DNA of 8,143 bases from Ilumatobacteraceae bacterium (GCA_016650435.1 JAENVT010000408.1:1-8143); one strand, 5' to 3'. Counted from the stretch's first letter, positions 1-5,562 are shown. Notes: generated by a model not told the origin, from the sequence alone. A program made the numbers and translations.

Positions 1-90
1 CGCCGGACCGCGGAACGACTTCGTCAGGCCTCGCAACGAGATGCCACCGGTCGAGGTGCGCTCGTGTGGGGCAGCGGTTCTTTGAGTCAT
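1..90 (-). CDS. ABC transporter ATP-binding protein, N-terminus only (cut by window edge)
   Basis: Reading the minus strand from the ATG at 90 gives 30 codons open to the window edge. After a polar leader of about 16 residues comes ISLRGLTKSFRGPA, which matches the first beta strand and the A-loop approach of ABC ATPase domains (pattern I.LRGLTK.F). In this family the protein would energise a membrane permease for import or export. The Walker A, signature and Walker B motifs lie outside the window, so substrate and direction cannot be told. The gene lies 48 bp downstream of the MFS exporter on the same strand and could be read through from that operon or have its own promoter. There is no clear ribosome binding site before the ATG. 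Assignment rests on a short stretch; it is seen sequence matched to a family pattern from memory. Confidence 0.6.
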   Translation of the reverse strand, partial: MTQRTAAPHERTSTGGISLRGLTKSFRGPA

Positions 91-93
91 CCG

Positions 94-106
94 TGGCAGT
101 CTGCCA
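94..106. repeat. Perfect 13-bp palindrome upstream of the ABC gene
   Basis: TGGCAG, one base, CTGCCA: two 6-bp arms with a single central base, lying in the 48-bp gap between the MFS stop and the ABC start, ending 4 bp upstream of that start. It could be an operator or a small hairpin (5-bp stem, 3-nt loop) in an operon transcript. No function is shown. Confidence 0.3.
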
Positions 107-138
107 GCCGATGGCAAACCTTCATCTCAACTCGGAGG

Positions 139-1341
139 TCAAGCAGTTTCTCGCACGAGCTGCTCGGGCGCGGCCTCAGTTCGCCGGGCGGCGATGGGTA
201 CCGCGCAGGCTGCGATGACGACGCCCATCGAGATGATCAGCACTCGGTAGTCGACGATCGCAATCAGCGCAGCGCCCACAGCGGTTCCGATCGTCTGTGG
301 GCCGTTGAGTGCCATGTTGGTGGCAGATGAAACACGGCCCTGTAGCTCCGGCGGTGTGACTCGCTGACGAAGGGTGGTGAACGCCACGAGCATCCATGGA
401 ATGACAATGCCCACCACGACTTCAGCGGCGACGACAACTGCTGTGCTGGCGATCGCGTCGAACGCGAGGGCAATACCCAGCAGGCCGAGACCGACTGCCA
501 TCGCGCCGCGTTCGCCGAGGCGGGCAATGACTGCGGCCGCGGTCAGTCCACCGAGCACGGAGCCAGCGCCTTGGATCGAAGCCAAGACACCGAAGAACTC
601 ACTGCTGCGGTGGAGACCCTGATCGATGACCGCGAAGATGGCGATGTTGGCGAAGCCGGTGACCAACAAGGCAACCCCCATCGCGGTTGTGACTCGGGCC
701 AGCACCGGAACGCGGCGAATGTGACGCACGCCTGCCGTGATCTCGGGCCAGAATGCCTCGCGTTCGCCTGTCGAGATGTGCTCGATCAGCCGCACCGTAA
801 CCGTCAACAGCGCTGCGGCGATGAGGATCGTCGATGTGGTCACCGCTAACGCAGCGCCTCCGAAAAGTCCGTAGACCCCGGCCCCCAGCAGTGGGCTCAG
901 CAGATGCAGGCCTTGGTCGATCGTGCTGAGCAATCCATTCCCACTCGCCAGCTGGTCATCGCTCAACAGATCGCGCACCAGACCGGATCCGGCGGCGCTG
1001 GTGACGTACGTCAGGAAGCCGTAGACGAACGTCACGGCATAGATCAGCCAGAGATCGCTGCGGCCGTGTACGAATACCAAGGCCAGGACGACTGCCGCCT
1101 CGATCACGTTGGCCCCGATCACGATCTTGCGGCGGGAGTAGCGGTCGGCAAGTTGCCCCGCAAGTGGTGCGAACAGCACTGGAAGGCCGAGGAACAGGAA
1201 CACCAGCCCCGCTGCGGTGTTGCTATGTGTGAGGTCCTTCACCCAGATCGCCAGCGTCAGGTACAACACGCTGTCACCGAAGTTGGAGAACGTCCAGGCG
1301 ACCGCAAGGCGACGGAACAGGGGAGAGCGCAGCGCGCTCAT
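139..1341 (-). CDS. MFS transporter, probable multidrug or metabolite exporter
   Basis: A 400-residue, strongly hydrophobic protein with about 12 membrane segments, the normal size for a single-domain major facilitator. The short cytoplasmic N-terminus (MSALRSPLFRRLAVAWTFSNFGDSV) is typical of the MFS_3/EntS-MefA-like exporters, and motif A, GQLADRYSRRK, is at residues 62-72 in the loop between helices 2 and 3. A charged central loop (about residues 186-210) separates the two six-helix halves. It should use the proton gradient to export a small molecule, drug or siderophore; the substrate is not readable. The ATG overlaps the stop of the upstream ArsR-type gene by 4 bp (ATGA), so the two are translationally coupled and probably controlled by that regulator. 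Family certain, function inferred. Confidence 0.93.
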   Translation of the reverse strand: MSALRSPLFRRLAVAWTFSNFGDSVLYLTLAIWVKDLTHSNTAAGLVFLFLGLPVLFAPLAGQLADRYSRRKIVIGANVIEAAVVLALVFVHGRSDLWLIYAVTFVYGFLTYVTSAAGSGLVRDLLSDDQLASGNGLLSTIDQGLHLLSPLLGAGVYGLFGGAALAVTTSTILIAAALLTVTVRLIEHISTGEREAFWPEITAGVRHIRRVPVLARVTTAMGVALLVTGFANIAIFAVIDQGLHRSSEFFGVLASIQGAGSVLGGLTAAAVIARLGERGAMAVGLGLLGIALAFDAIASTAVVVAAEVVVGIVIPWMLVAFTTLRQRVTPPELQGRVSSATNMALNGPQTIGTAVGAALIAIVDYRVLIISMGVVIAACAVPIAARRTEAAPEQLVRETA

Positions 1342-1928
1342 TCGCGAGTTCTGGCGGAGCGCTCTTCCTTGGCGACGTCGACGTGGATGGCCGTGAAGAT
1401 TCTCACCGGACGTGCTCCGGCGGGACGCTCGGTTGGATCGGACCTTCGCTCCCCAAAGCGATCGGCGAGCGCCTGCATGGTTTGGCTGAGCTCTTCCATC
1501 TCCTCAACCGTCGCCCAGATCGACGAGCCGGTCACGCTCGAAGCTTGAATCCACTCGGGTGCGCCCGCTGTTGCCTGTGCCAGCCATCGATGGATGTGTT
1601 CGACCGCGCGATCGACGTAGACACTGGCCATGGCCTCCACAGCGCGAAGCGAATCGGGATCTTTTACATCAGGCCGGATCTCTTGGCTGGACGACGTCAG
1701 TTGCCACGGCTTTTCGCGGCCGCTTCGCTGAGCCGGCTCGACGTAGCCGTACTTGGCCAGCATCCTCAAGTGGAACGAACAACTGGCGACACTCTCGCCC
1801 GTCAGTGCCGCGCATCGGGTCGCCGTGGCGGGACCGTCGCCAAGTACGTCGATCAGCTCGAGGCGCAACGGGTGGCTGAGAGCGCGGATCCGTTGCGGGT
1901 CAGAAATGTGTAGGGGACGGTCAGCCAT
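1338..1928 (-). CDS. ArsR-type winged-helix transcriptional regulator
   Basis: 196 residues. The winged helix-turn-helix occupies about residues 10-78: a first helix with IRALSHPLRLELIDVL, a helix-turn-helix with recognition helix near ESVASCSFHLRMLAKYG (45-61), and a wing ending near KPWQLT. The C-terminal 110 residues are helical and unrelated to the metal sites of classical ArsR/SmtB proteins; the ELCVCDL-type metal motif is absent, so a metal ligand is unlikely and a small organic effector is more plausible (inference). The stop overlaps the MFS start by 4 bp, which points to control of that exporter and of itself. The ATG at 1928 is kept because the helix-turn-helix follows directly; no Shine-Dalgarno is visible before it. 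Palindromes at 1948-1977 are the likely binding site. Confidence 0.88.
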   Translation of the reverse strand: MADRPLHISDPQRIRALSHPLRLELIDVLGDGPATATRCAALTGESVASCSFHLRMLAKYGYVEPAQRSGREKPWQLTSSSQEIRPDVKDPDSLRAVEAMASVYVDRAVEHIHRWLAQATAGAPEWIQASSVTGSSIWATVEEMEELSQTMQALADRFGERRSDPTERPAGARPVRIFTAIHVDVAKEERSARTRE

Positions 1929-1947
1929 GGACCGCGACGCTACAATC

Positions 1948-1977
1948 CTAAAGAACTCTTTCGCAAGATATCTTTAG
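1948..1977. promoter_or_regulatory. Candidate operator of the ArsR-type regulator: nested palindromes
   Basis: Twenty bases upstream of the regulator ATG is a 30-bp element bounded by CTAAAGA (1948-1954) and its exact inverse TCTTTAG (1971-1977). Inside are two further palindromes: AAAGA-AC-TCTTT (1950-1961) and the perfect AAGATATCTT (1965-1974), with centres 14 bp apart. This is much more AT-rich than the surroundings. On the minus strand TAGGAT (1950-1945) is a possible -10 box inside the element, so repressor binding would block transcription. Autoregulation is an inference from position. Confidence 0.6.
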
Positions 1978-1983
1978 AATTAG

Positions 1984-2111
1984 GCAATGCCTCGTCAGCA
2001 GCCATCTCGTGCAACCGACGTAGCGAATCCAGCTGGACGTCTGCCACCGTGAGAGATGCCGACGGCAACACCATCGGGCTGCTCCAGGCGCCGAACGGCG
2101 GCTGGGTCTGA
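1984..2111 (+). pseudogene. VOC/glyoxalase-type gene, truncated and frameshifted 3' remnant
   Basis: In one frame from ATG 1987 the translation includes ATDVANPAGRL and then stops at a TGA around 2050. In the neighbouring frame from about 2043 it continues as ATVRDADGNTIGLLQAPNGG and stops at 2109-2111. Adding one base near 2042 joins the two into PAGRL-ATVRDADGNTIGLLQ, which is the usual C-terminal end of vicinal-oxygen-chelate (glyoxalase/bleomycin-resistance fold) proteins. The N-terminal two thirds are missing: an in-frame TAG sits at 1981 and the ArsR operator follows. The remnant is in the same frame as the GNAT gene that starts 28 bp later, separated by the TGA. Recognition is by motif only, from a short segment. 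Confidence 0.5.
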
Positions 2112-2138
2112 ACGAATAGCGTTTGGAATGATGGCTGT

Positions 2139-2705
2139 GTGAACGATGCCTCTGCGAACGGTGAGGGTGTTACAGCAGAGCTGGCGGGTGGGATCATCGT
2201 TCGGCAAGTTGGGCCCGACGCGCACGTCATTGAGGGACTGGCCGACGTGCTCGTCGATTGTGTCGAAGGAGGTGCATCCGTCGGCTTCATGCTGCCCTTG
2301 GAACGCGAGCGCGCCGCGGCCTACTGGAAGAACGTTCTCGAGAGCAGGTCGCGTGGCGAACGAATCCTGATCGTGGCCGAGGAAGAAGAGACCGGTGTCG
2401 TGGTCGGAACCGTTCAAGTGATCCTGATAGCACCCGAGAATCAACCGCATCGCGGGGAAATCACCAAGATGCTGGTACACCGCAGGGCGCGCCGACGCGG
2501 CGTGGCCGAGGCGTTGATGGGAGCCGTCGAGGCCGCTGCCCAGGACGCGGGAAAAGCATTGTTGGTGCTCGACACCAGTAGCGCCGATGCTGAACGGCTC
2601 TACGACCGCCTCGGTTGGCAGCGTGTCGGCGTGATCCCCGGCTATGCCTTATGGCCGGCCGGAGGTCTCGTCGACACGACTGTCTTCTACAAAAATCTGG
2701 GCTGA
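2139..2705 (+). CDS. GNAT-family N-acetyltransferase
   Basis: 188 residues from a GTG start. It should transfer an acetyl group from acetyl-CoA to an amine. The fold is visible as a central strand pair (ERILIVAEEEETGVVVGTVQV, about 74-94), the strand EITKMLVH (107-114), and the acetyl-CoA pyrophosphate loop RRARRRGVAEALM (115-127), then a helix, LLVLDTSS (141-148) and the AERLYDRLGWQRVGVIPGY segment (151-169) typical of the family's end. Substrate is unknown; single GNATs like this range over antibiotics, polyamines and protein N-termini. The GTG at 2139 is the first usable start after the in-frame TGA at 2109; only a weak GGAATGATGG lies upstream. The gene ends 10 bp from the stop of the converging small gene at 2716. 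Confidence 0.88.
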   Translation: MNDASANGEGVTAELAGGIIVRQVGPDAHVIEGLADVLVDCVEGGASVGFMLPLERERAAAYWKNVLESRSRGERILIVAEEEETGVVVGTVQVILIAPENQPHRGEITKMLVHRRARRRGVAEALMGAVEAAAQDAGKALLVLDTSSADAERLYDRLGWQRVGVIPGYALWPAGGLVDTTVFYKNLG

Positions 2706-2715
2706 GGTTTGGGCG

Positions 2716-2910
2716 TTACGTCTTCTTTGCCGGTCGCCGGTCGCCCTTGTCGCCCTGACCCGGCTTGGCCACCGTCTTGGAATGCTTACGAACATCTTGC
2801 GCGAGAGAGGCGGAGACATCGACTGTTTCGCCGAACTGTCCCTTGTCGTCGCGACGCACATACCGCTTGTCGCCGGGCGTTGGTTCGATGAGTTCTCGTT
2901 TGTTAGCCAT
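2716..2910 (-). CDS. Small conserved charged protein, MANKREL type, SigF-driven
   Basis: 64 residues beginning MANKRELIEPTPGDKRYVRR. I recognise this as a widespread small conserved hypothetical protein with the same opening in many actinobacteria and some other bacteria; no function is established to my knowledge. It is very hydrophilic, with a central DDKGQFGETVDV segment and a lysine-rich tail (KPGQGDKGDRRPAKKT), and has no membrane segment or signal peptide. The frame stays open to an ATG at 2952, but the SigF-type promoter at 2922-2948 lies inside that extension and the conserved family start is at 2910, so 2910 is chosen. There is no Shine-Dalgarno, and the predicted transcription start is only a few bases upstream, so the message is probably leaderless or nearly so. 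It probably belongs to the general stress response. Confidence 0.85.
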   Translation of the reverse strand: MANKRELIEPTPGDKRYVRRDDKGQFGETVDVSASLAQDVRKHSKTVAKPGQGDKGDRRPAKKT

Positions 2911-2921
2911 AGGTGAGGGGT

Positions 2922-2948
2922 GTACCCGTACGGTCAGCCGACAAAACC
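2922..2948 (-). promoter_or_regulatory. SigF-type promoter for the MANKREL gene
   Basis: On the minus strand, GGTTT (2948-2944), exactly 16 bases, then GGGTAC (2927-2922). This is the published form of mycobacterial SigF promoters (GGTTT-N16/17-GGGTA) and of Streptomyces SigB-type promoters. The -10 box ends 11 bp before the ATG at 2910, placing the transcript start nearly at the start codon. Confidence 0.85.
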
Positions 2949-2963
2949 TCATTCGACTCGGCG

Positions 2964-2990
2964 GGTTTGGCGCGCCTGCACGTCGGGTAC
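2964..2990 (+). promoter_or_regulatory. SigF-type promoter for the ChaB/Rho_N-like gene
   Basis: On the plus strand, GGTTT (2964-2968), exactly 16 bases, then GGGTAC (2985-2990): the same sequence and spacing as the opposing promoter 15 bp away. The -10 box ends 38 bp before the ATG at 3029, leaving a leader of roughly 30 nt that carries a ribosome binding site. Confidence 0.85.
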
Positions 2991-3028
2991 GTCCTCGCTG
3001 ATTTCTGCCTTCTGAAAGCGAGGATCCA

Positions 3029-3355
3029 ATGCCACAGGCCGCGTGGAGTGCGAAGCGAGAACGTCAGTACGAGCACATCAAGAAGGGTCTCAAGAAGCGA
3101 GGCGAGAACGAGGACACTGCCGAAGAGATCGCGGCTCGCACCGTCAACAAGGAACGAGCACGCGCCGGTGAAGCAAAAGAGCCAAGCCGCAGTTCGACGA
3201 ATGACATCTCGTCCGGCCGTCGTGGTGGCCTGCGTTCACACAAAGGTCCGGGCGGACGCACCAGGGATCAGCTCTACAACGAGGCCCGCGAGAAGGGCGT
3301 CAAGGGCCGGTCGAAGATGAACAAAGCCCAACTGCAGCGGGCGGTCGGTCGATAG
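3029..3355 (+). CDS. Small basic protein of the 'plasmid stabilization protein' type, ChaB-like plus Rho_N-like
   Basis: 108 residues, rich in lysine, arginine and glutamate. The N-terminal half (MPQAAWSAKRERQYEHIKKG, then EDTAEEIAARTVNKERAR) resembles ChaB-like small proteins. A glycine-rich link (SSGRRGGLRSHKGPGGR, 61-77) leads to TRDQLYNEAREKGVKGRSKM (78-97), which resembles the Rho N-terminal/SAP-like helical fold associated with nucleic acid binding. Close relatives in actinobacteria and rhizobia are often labelled plasmid stabilization protein, a label with little experimental support that I would not read as partitioning or toxin-antitoxin function. GAGGA at 3020-3024 sits 4 nt before the ATG. 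Expression should follow SigF through the promoter at 2964-2990, so a role in stress survival or nucleic acid protection is the likeliest inference. Confidence 0.87.
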   Translation: MPQAAWSAKRERQYEHIKKGLKKRGENEDTAEEIAARTVNKERARAGEAKEPSRSSTNDISSGRRGGLRSHKGPGGRTRDQLYNEAREKGVKGRSKMNKAQLQRAVGR

Positions 3356-3359
3356 ATCT

Positions 3360-3402
3360 GTGGAGTGCTTCGGCGCACCCAGGTGGGCGCCAGACACTCC
3401 AC
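3360..3402. terminator. Hairpin between converging genes, probable bidirectional terminator
   Basis: GTGGAGTG (3360-3367) pairs exactly with CACTCCAC (3395-3402). The enclosed loop can pair further through GGCGC and GCGCC. It starts 5 bp after the plus-strand stop at 3355 and ends 6 bp before the minus-strand stop at 3408. There is no U-tract, as is common for actinobacterial terminators. Confidence 0.65.
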
Positions 3403-3407
3403 GCTTG

Positions 3408-3779
3408 TTACGGCAGGATCAGGTGCATGTCGCCGAACTCGTGCCACAGGTAGCCCTCTTGCAGGCTTGCGTCGTACGACGATTCGAGCAGAGTCCTGCC
3501 CGCCACAGCCTCGAGCATCAGCAGGTGAGAGGCCTCTGGGTCGTGCCATCCGGTCAACAATCCGTCGACGACTTGCACGCCACGCTCGGGAGTGATGACC
3601 AGGTCGGTCCATCCGTCGATGGGCTGCACGACACCGGTCTCGCCTCCCGCAGTTTCGAGCCCTCGGACGACCGTTGTGCCAACCGCGATCACCCGGCCAC
3701 CGTTGCGATGCGTTTCGTTCACCCGACTTGCTGTGGACGGCGATACGCGAAGACGCTCGGGGTAATCACGACGCTCCAT
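3408..3779 (-). pseudogene. queA: QueA-type SAM:tRNA ribosyltransferase-isomerase, C-terminal fragment
   Basis: About 120 residues match the last third of QueA-type proteins: YPERLRVSPSTASRVN, the signature GGRVIAVGTTVVRGLE (27-42), GWTDLVITPERG with VVDGLLTGWH, a LLMLEAVAGR helix, and the YLWHEFGDMHLILP end. Full-length relatives are about 340-390 residues, so two thirds are gone, including most of the barrel. In classical QueA the enzyme transfers ribose from S-adenosylmethionine to 7-aminomethyl-deazaguanine in tRNA to make epoxyqueuosine; the actinobacterial branch may act differently. An ATG at 3779 keeps the frame open, but family-like sequence begins only near 3765, directly after sequence belonging to a short-chain dehydrogenase in another frame. 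The fragment is therefore a deletion product and almost certainly non-functional. The stop is normal and a terminator-like hairpin follows. Confidence 0.8.
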
Positions 3780-3853
3780 CCATCCCTGACGAGGCTCGTG
3801 GCCAGAGCCAGCCCGAACCCCTTCGAACCCCCGGTGATCAATGCGGTTTGCAT
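3719..3853 (-). pseudogene. Short-chain dehydrogenase/reductase, N-terminal fragment
   Basis: The minus-strand frame from ATG 3853 reads MQTALITGGSKGFGLALATS then LVRDGWSVV: the first strand, the TGxxxGxG dinucleotide-binding loop (TGGSKGFG) and the second strand of the SDR Rossmann fold. The match ends near 3765; the frame then runs 15 codons through QueA-coding sequence in the wrong phase and stops at 3719-3721. A good ribosome binding site, GGGAAGG (3866-3860), lies 6 nt before the ATG, showing that this was a genuine gene start. Some 200 or more residues, including the YxxxK active site, are missing. The same frame opens at ATG 3889, but the site just named favours 3853. See the companion queA fragment. 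Confidence 0.75.
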
Positions 3854-3899
3854 TGCGGTCCTTCCCACGCCCCTGACGGGTGCGTTCATCTGGACCATT

Positions 3900-3917
3900 A
3901 AAGCAAGTAACTGCTTT
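3900..3917. promoter_or_regulatory. Inverted repeat upstream of the SDR fragment, possible orphan operator
   Basis: AAAGCA (3900-3905), six bases (AGTAAC), TGCTTT (3912-3917): exact 6-bp arms, 47 bp upstream of the SDR start, in a conspicuously AT-rich stretch (3898-3935) between the cyclase stop and the SDR remnant. AAGTAACT inside it resembles half-sites bound by HxlR/MarR-like regulators. This suggests the SDR gene once had its own regulated promoter; no regulator gene remains beside it. Confidence 0.45.
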
Positions 3918-3959
3918 CTTTATTCCGTTTCCGCAAAATCTGTTTCTCGCTCCAACCTG

Positions 3960-4628
3960 CTACGTGATCGTCGCGTACGCGCGAACGGTGAAGGTACCGA
4001 GCCCCTCGATCTTCGGTGGCACGGCAGTGAATCGGAAGCCTTCGGCCGGGAGTTCGGCAAGGTTTGTGAGATGTTCGATGATCGGAATGTCACTGCGCAG
4101 GAGTGCAGTGTGGACCGGACGGCCTGCACCATCGGGACCTTCAGTCGCATCGATGTTGAGCGAGTCGATTCCAACGCACGACACCCCGGCGTCTACGAGC
4201 GCGGCTGCAGTGGCCGCGGATAGGTGCGGGTGGTTGATGAGATAGGAGGGTTTCGCAAAATGCTGGCTGTGGTCGGTGCGAAACAGCACAGCATGTCCGG
4301 CAATGTCCAGATTGGCGAGATGTTCTGGACCGATGCTCTCGATGCCGCGACAGTCGATGCATACGCCCGGCACGTCGGCGACGCGCTCCAGTGGCAGTCC
4401 CGTGAGGTCGTGACCGTCGGCGAAGCGGTGGAAGGGCATGTCGATGTACGTTCCCGTGTTCGAGCAGATGGTGATCATGCCGATCGTGAACGTGACACCG
4501 GCCCCGTAGACGGCTTCAGCAGCCTCGCGATCGAGGTGGTCGAAGATGTGGGGAGCCGGCAGTCCCGGATAGGTCGACAGGCCCTCGGTGATCGAATGAC
4601 TGAGGTCGACAAGGCGTGGCATCACCAC
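3960..4628 (-). CDS. Cyclase-family protein (kynurenine-formamidase-like fold) with altered metal site
   Basis: 222 residues from GTG 4628, or 220 from ATG 4622. The start PRLVDLSHSITEGLSTYPG is the typical opening of the cyclase/KynB-like metal-dependent hydrolase family, and the core motif is at 57-67 as NTGTYIDMPFH. The usual motif is HxGTHxDxPxH, whose two leading histidines and the aspartate hold the metal; here they are Asn57 and Tyr61, while Asp63 and His67 remain. Later family features persist: RTDHSQHF (117-124), VGIDSLNID (152-160), VHTALL with IIEHLTNL (172-190). Members hydrolyse amides such as N-formylkynurenine or cyclise polyketides; the substrate here is unknown and the altered ligands make a different chemistry or metal possible. 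The gene follows the PNPOx-like gene by 9-15 bp, so it is probably the last gene of the osmC operon. Confidence 0.88.
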   Translation of the reverse strand: MVMPRLVDLSHSITEGLSTYPGLPAPHIFDHLDREAAEAVYGAGVTFTIGMITICSNTGTYIDMPFHRFADGHDLTGLPLERVADVPGVCIDCRGIESIGPEHLANLDIAGHAVLFRTDHSQHFAKPSYLINHPHLSAATAAALVDAGVSCVGIDSLNIDATEGPDGAGRPVHTALLRSDIPIIEHLTNLAELPAEGFRFTAVPPKIEGLGTFTVRAYATIT

Positions 4629-4637
4629 AAGCTTCGC

Positions 4638-5126
4638 CTAGCTCGTGGCTTTCCACCGGAGGAGCCGACCAGCACCGCCGAGCATCCGGGAGCCGTCCAT
4701 CACCCGCAGCGAAATCGGATCGACTCGGAGAACCCCGAATGCCGGCGCTTGCGGCGAATCCCACGCCGGAATGATCGAAGGATCGTACCCAACGGGTGCC
4801 GGTGCTTCTGCGAACCGTTTCCAACCCTCGCGACGCTGCTCTTCCGATAACTCCCACGCCGTGGTGCACGTGGCCGTGCACGTGTCTTGACTGGGGTGCC
4901 AGTACGTCAGTGAAACTCGCGGGACGTTGGCGAGGTGCTTCGCCTTCGTCGATTGAGGCGACGTCAGGATCCACCCCGTCAAGGCGTCACCGTCCCACTC
5001 CCAAACAGGATGCAGGATTCGAGTTGTCGGGTTGCCGGCGGTATCGATGGTCGCCGCGGTGGCCCACACGATGCGGTGTGCCATTTCGACAAATGCTGGC
5101 GCAACGTCAATCAGTGGCTCTGTCAC
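4638..5126 (-). CDS. Pyridoxamine 5'-phosphate oxidase family flavin/F420-type split-barrel protein
   Basis: 162 residues from GTG 5126. The pattern is that of the split-barrel flavin-binding fold: AHRIVWATAATIDTAGNPTTRILHPVWEW (about 16-44) followed by LTGWILTSPQSTKAKHLANVPRVSLTYW (49-76), where STKAKHL and the preceding arginine correspond to cofactor-phosphate contacts in this family, and a C-terminal FGVLRVDPISLRVMDG strand pair (130-145). The open frame extends back to 5225, but that stretch lies inside osmC and has no family resemblance; GTG 5126, 10 bp after the osmC stop, fits the family start and operon spacing. The ribosome binding site is weak. True PNPOx activity is unlikely given the short length; an FMN- or F420-dependent reductase is more plausible. 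Membership is inferred from pattern. Confidence 0.83.
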   Translation of the reverse strand: MTEPLIDVAPAFVEMAHRIVWATAATIDTAGNPTTRILHPVWEWDGDALTGWILTSPQSTKAKHLANVPRVSLTYWHPSQDTCTATCTTAWELSEEQRREGWKRFAEAPAPVGYDPSIIPAWDSPQAPAFGVLRVDPISLRVMDGSRMLGGAGRLLRWKATS

Positions 5127-5136
5127 AAGCGCTTCG

Positions 5137-5562
5137 CTATTCGGCGAGGGTTGCGACGAGAGTGATCTCCGCGACGGCGGCCAGCGCCCTGCTGACGATG
5201 CAGCCCGCCTTGGCGTTCGCGGCATGTTCGGCGAACGTGGCCTGGTCGATACCAGGAACGTGTCCGACGGTGACGAGTTCGATCTTGGCGATGGTCGGCT
5301 TCCCGTCCACCTGGCGGATAGTGACGGTCGCGTCGGTGTGCACCGAGTCGGGTGTGTTGCCGGCCGTGGCGAGCATGTTCGACAGGGCCATCGTGAAGCA
5401 TGACGCGTGTGCCGCTGCGATCAGTTGCTCGGGATTCGACCCGGGTCCGTCTTCGAACCGGGACTTGAACGTGAATCCGCCGCTGATCGAGTCACCTGCG
5501 GTGAACGTTCCCGACCCTGATTTCAGGTCGCCTTTCCATTCAGCGCTTCCCTTTGCCGGCAT
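5137..5562 (-). CDS. osmC: OsmC-type peroxiredoxin
   Basis: 141 residues, co-linear with E. coli OsmC over its whole length. The reactive cysteine is Cys55 in PEQLIAAAHASCFTMALS (44-61) and the resolving cysteine is Cys121 in NAKAGCIVSRAL (116-127), with the catalytic-site arginine and glutamate at Arg35 (FKSRFEDG) and Glu45. OsmC reduces organic hydroperoxides through a disulfide between these cysteines, as a cytoplasmic homodimer. The usual proline after the second cysteine is isoleucine here. A strong ribosome binding site, GAGGAGG (5574-5568), sits 5 nt before the ATG. It is the first gene of a likely operon with the PNPOx-like and cyclase-family genes, and diverges from a mycothiol-dependent enzyme across 82 bp. 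Both neighbours point to oxidant or electrophile defence. Confidence 0.95.
   Translation of the reverse strand: MPAKGSAEWKGDLKSGSGTFTAGDSISGGFTFKSRFEDGPGSNPEQLIAAAHASCFTMALSNMLATAGNTPDSVHTDATVTIRQVDGKPTIAKIELVTVGHVPGIDQATFAEHAANAKAGCIVSRALAAVAEITLVATLAE

Noticed and set aside
904..1548. 214-codon plus-strand open frame
   Set aside because: Antisense to the MFS and regulator genes; composition (Gln/Arg/His-rich) is typical of a shadow frame.
2911..2952. Longer start for the MANKREL-type protein
   Set aside because: The added 14 residues would be encoded by the SigF promoter itself and are absent from the conserved family start.
3029..3355. Toxin-antitoxin or plasmid maintenance gene, as the family's usual name suggests
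   Set aside because: No partner toxin or partition gene is adjacent, the promoter is SigF-type, and the domains look like ChaB and Rho_N, not a known stabilization system.
3360..4223. 287-codon plus-strand open frame
   Set aside because: It is antisense to the QueA and SDR fragments and to the cyclase gene, which show family motifs; the plus translation has no recognisable fold and starts inside the terminator hairpin.
5127..5225. Longer start for the PNPOx-like protein inside osmC
   Set aside because: The added 33 residues are Arg/Ser/Pro-rich, overlap osmC in another frame and lie before a well-placed GTG 10 bp after the osmC stop.
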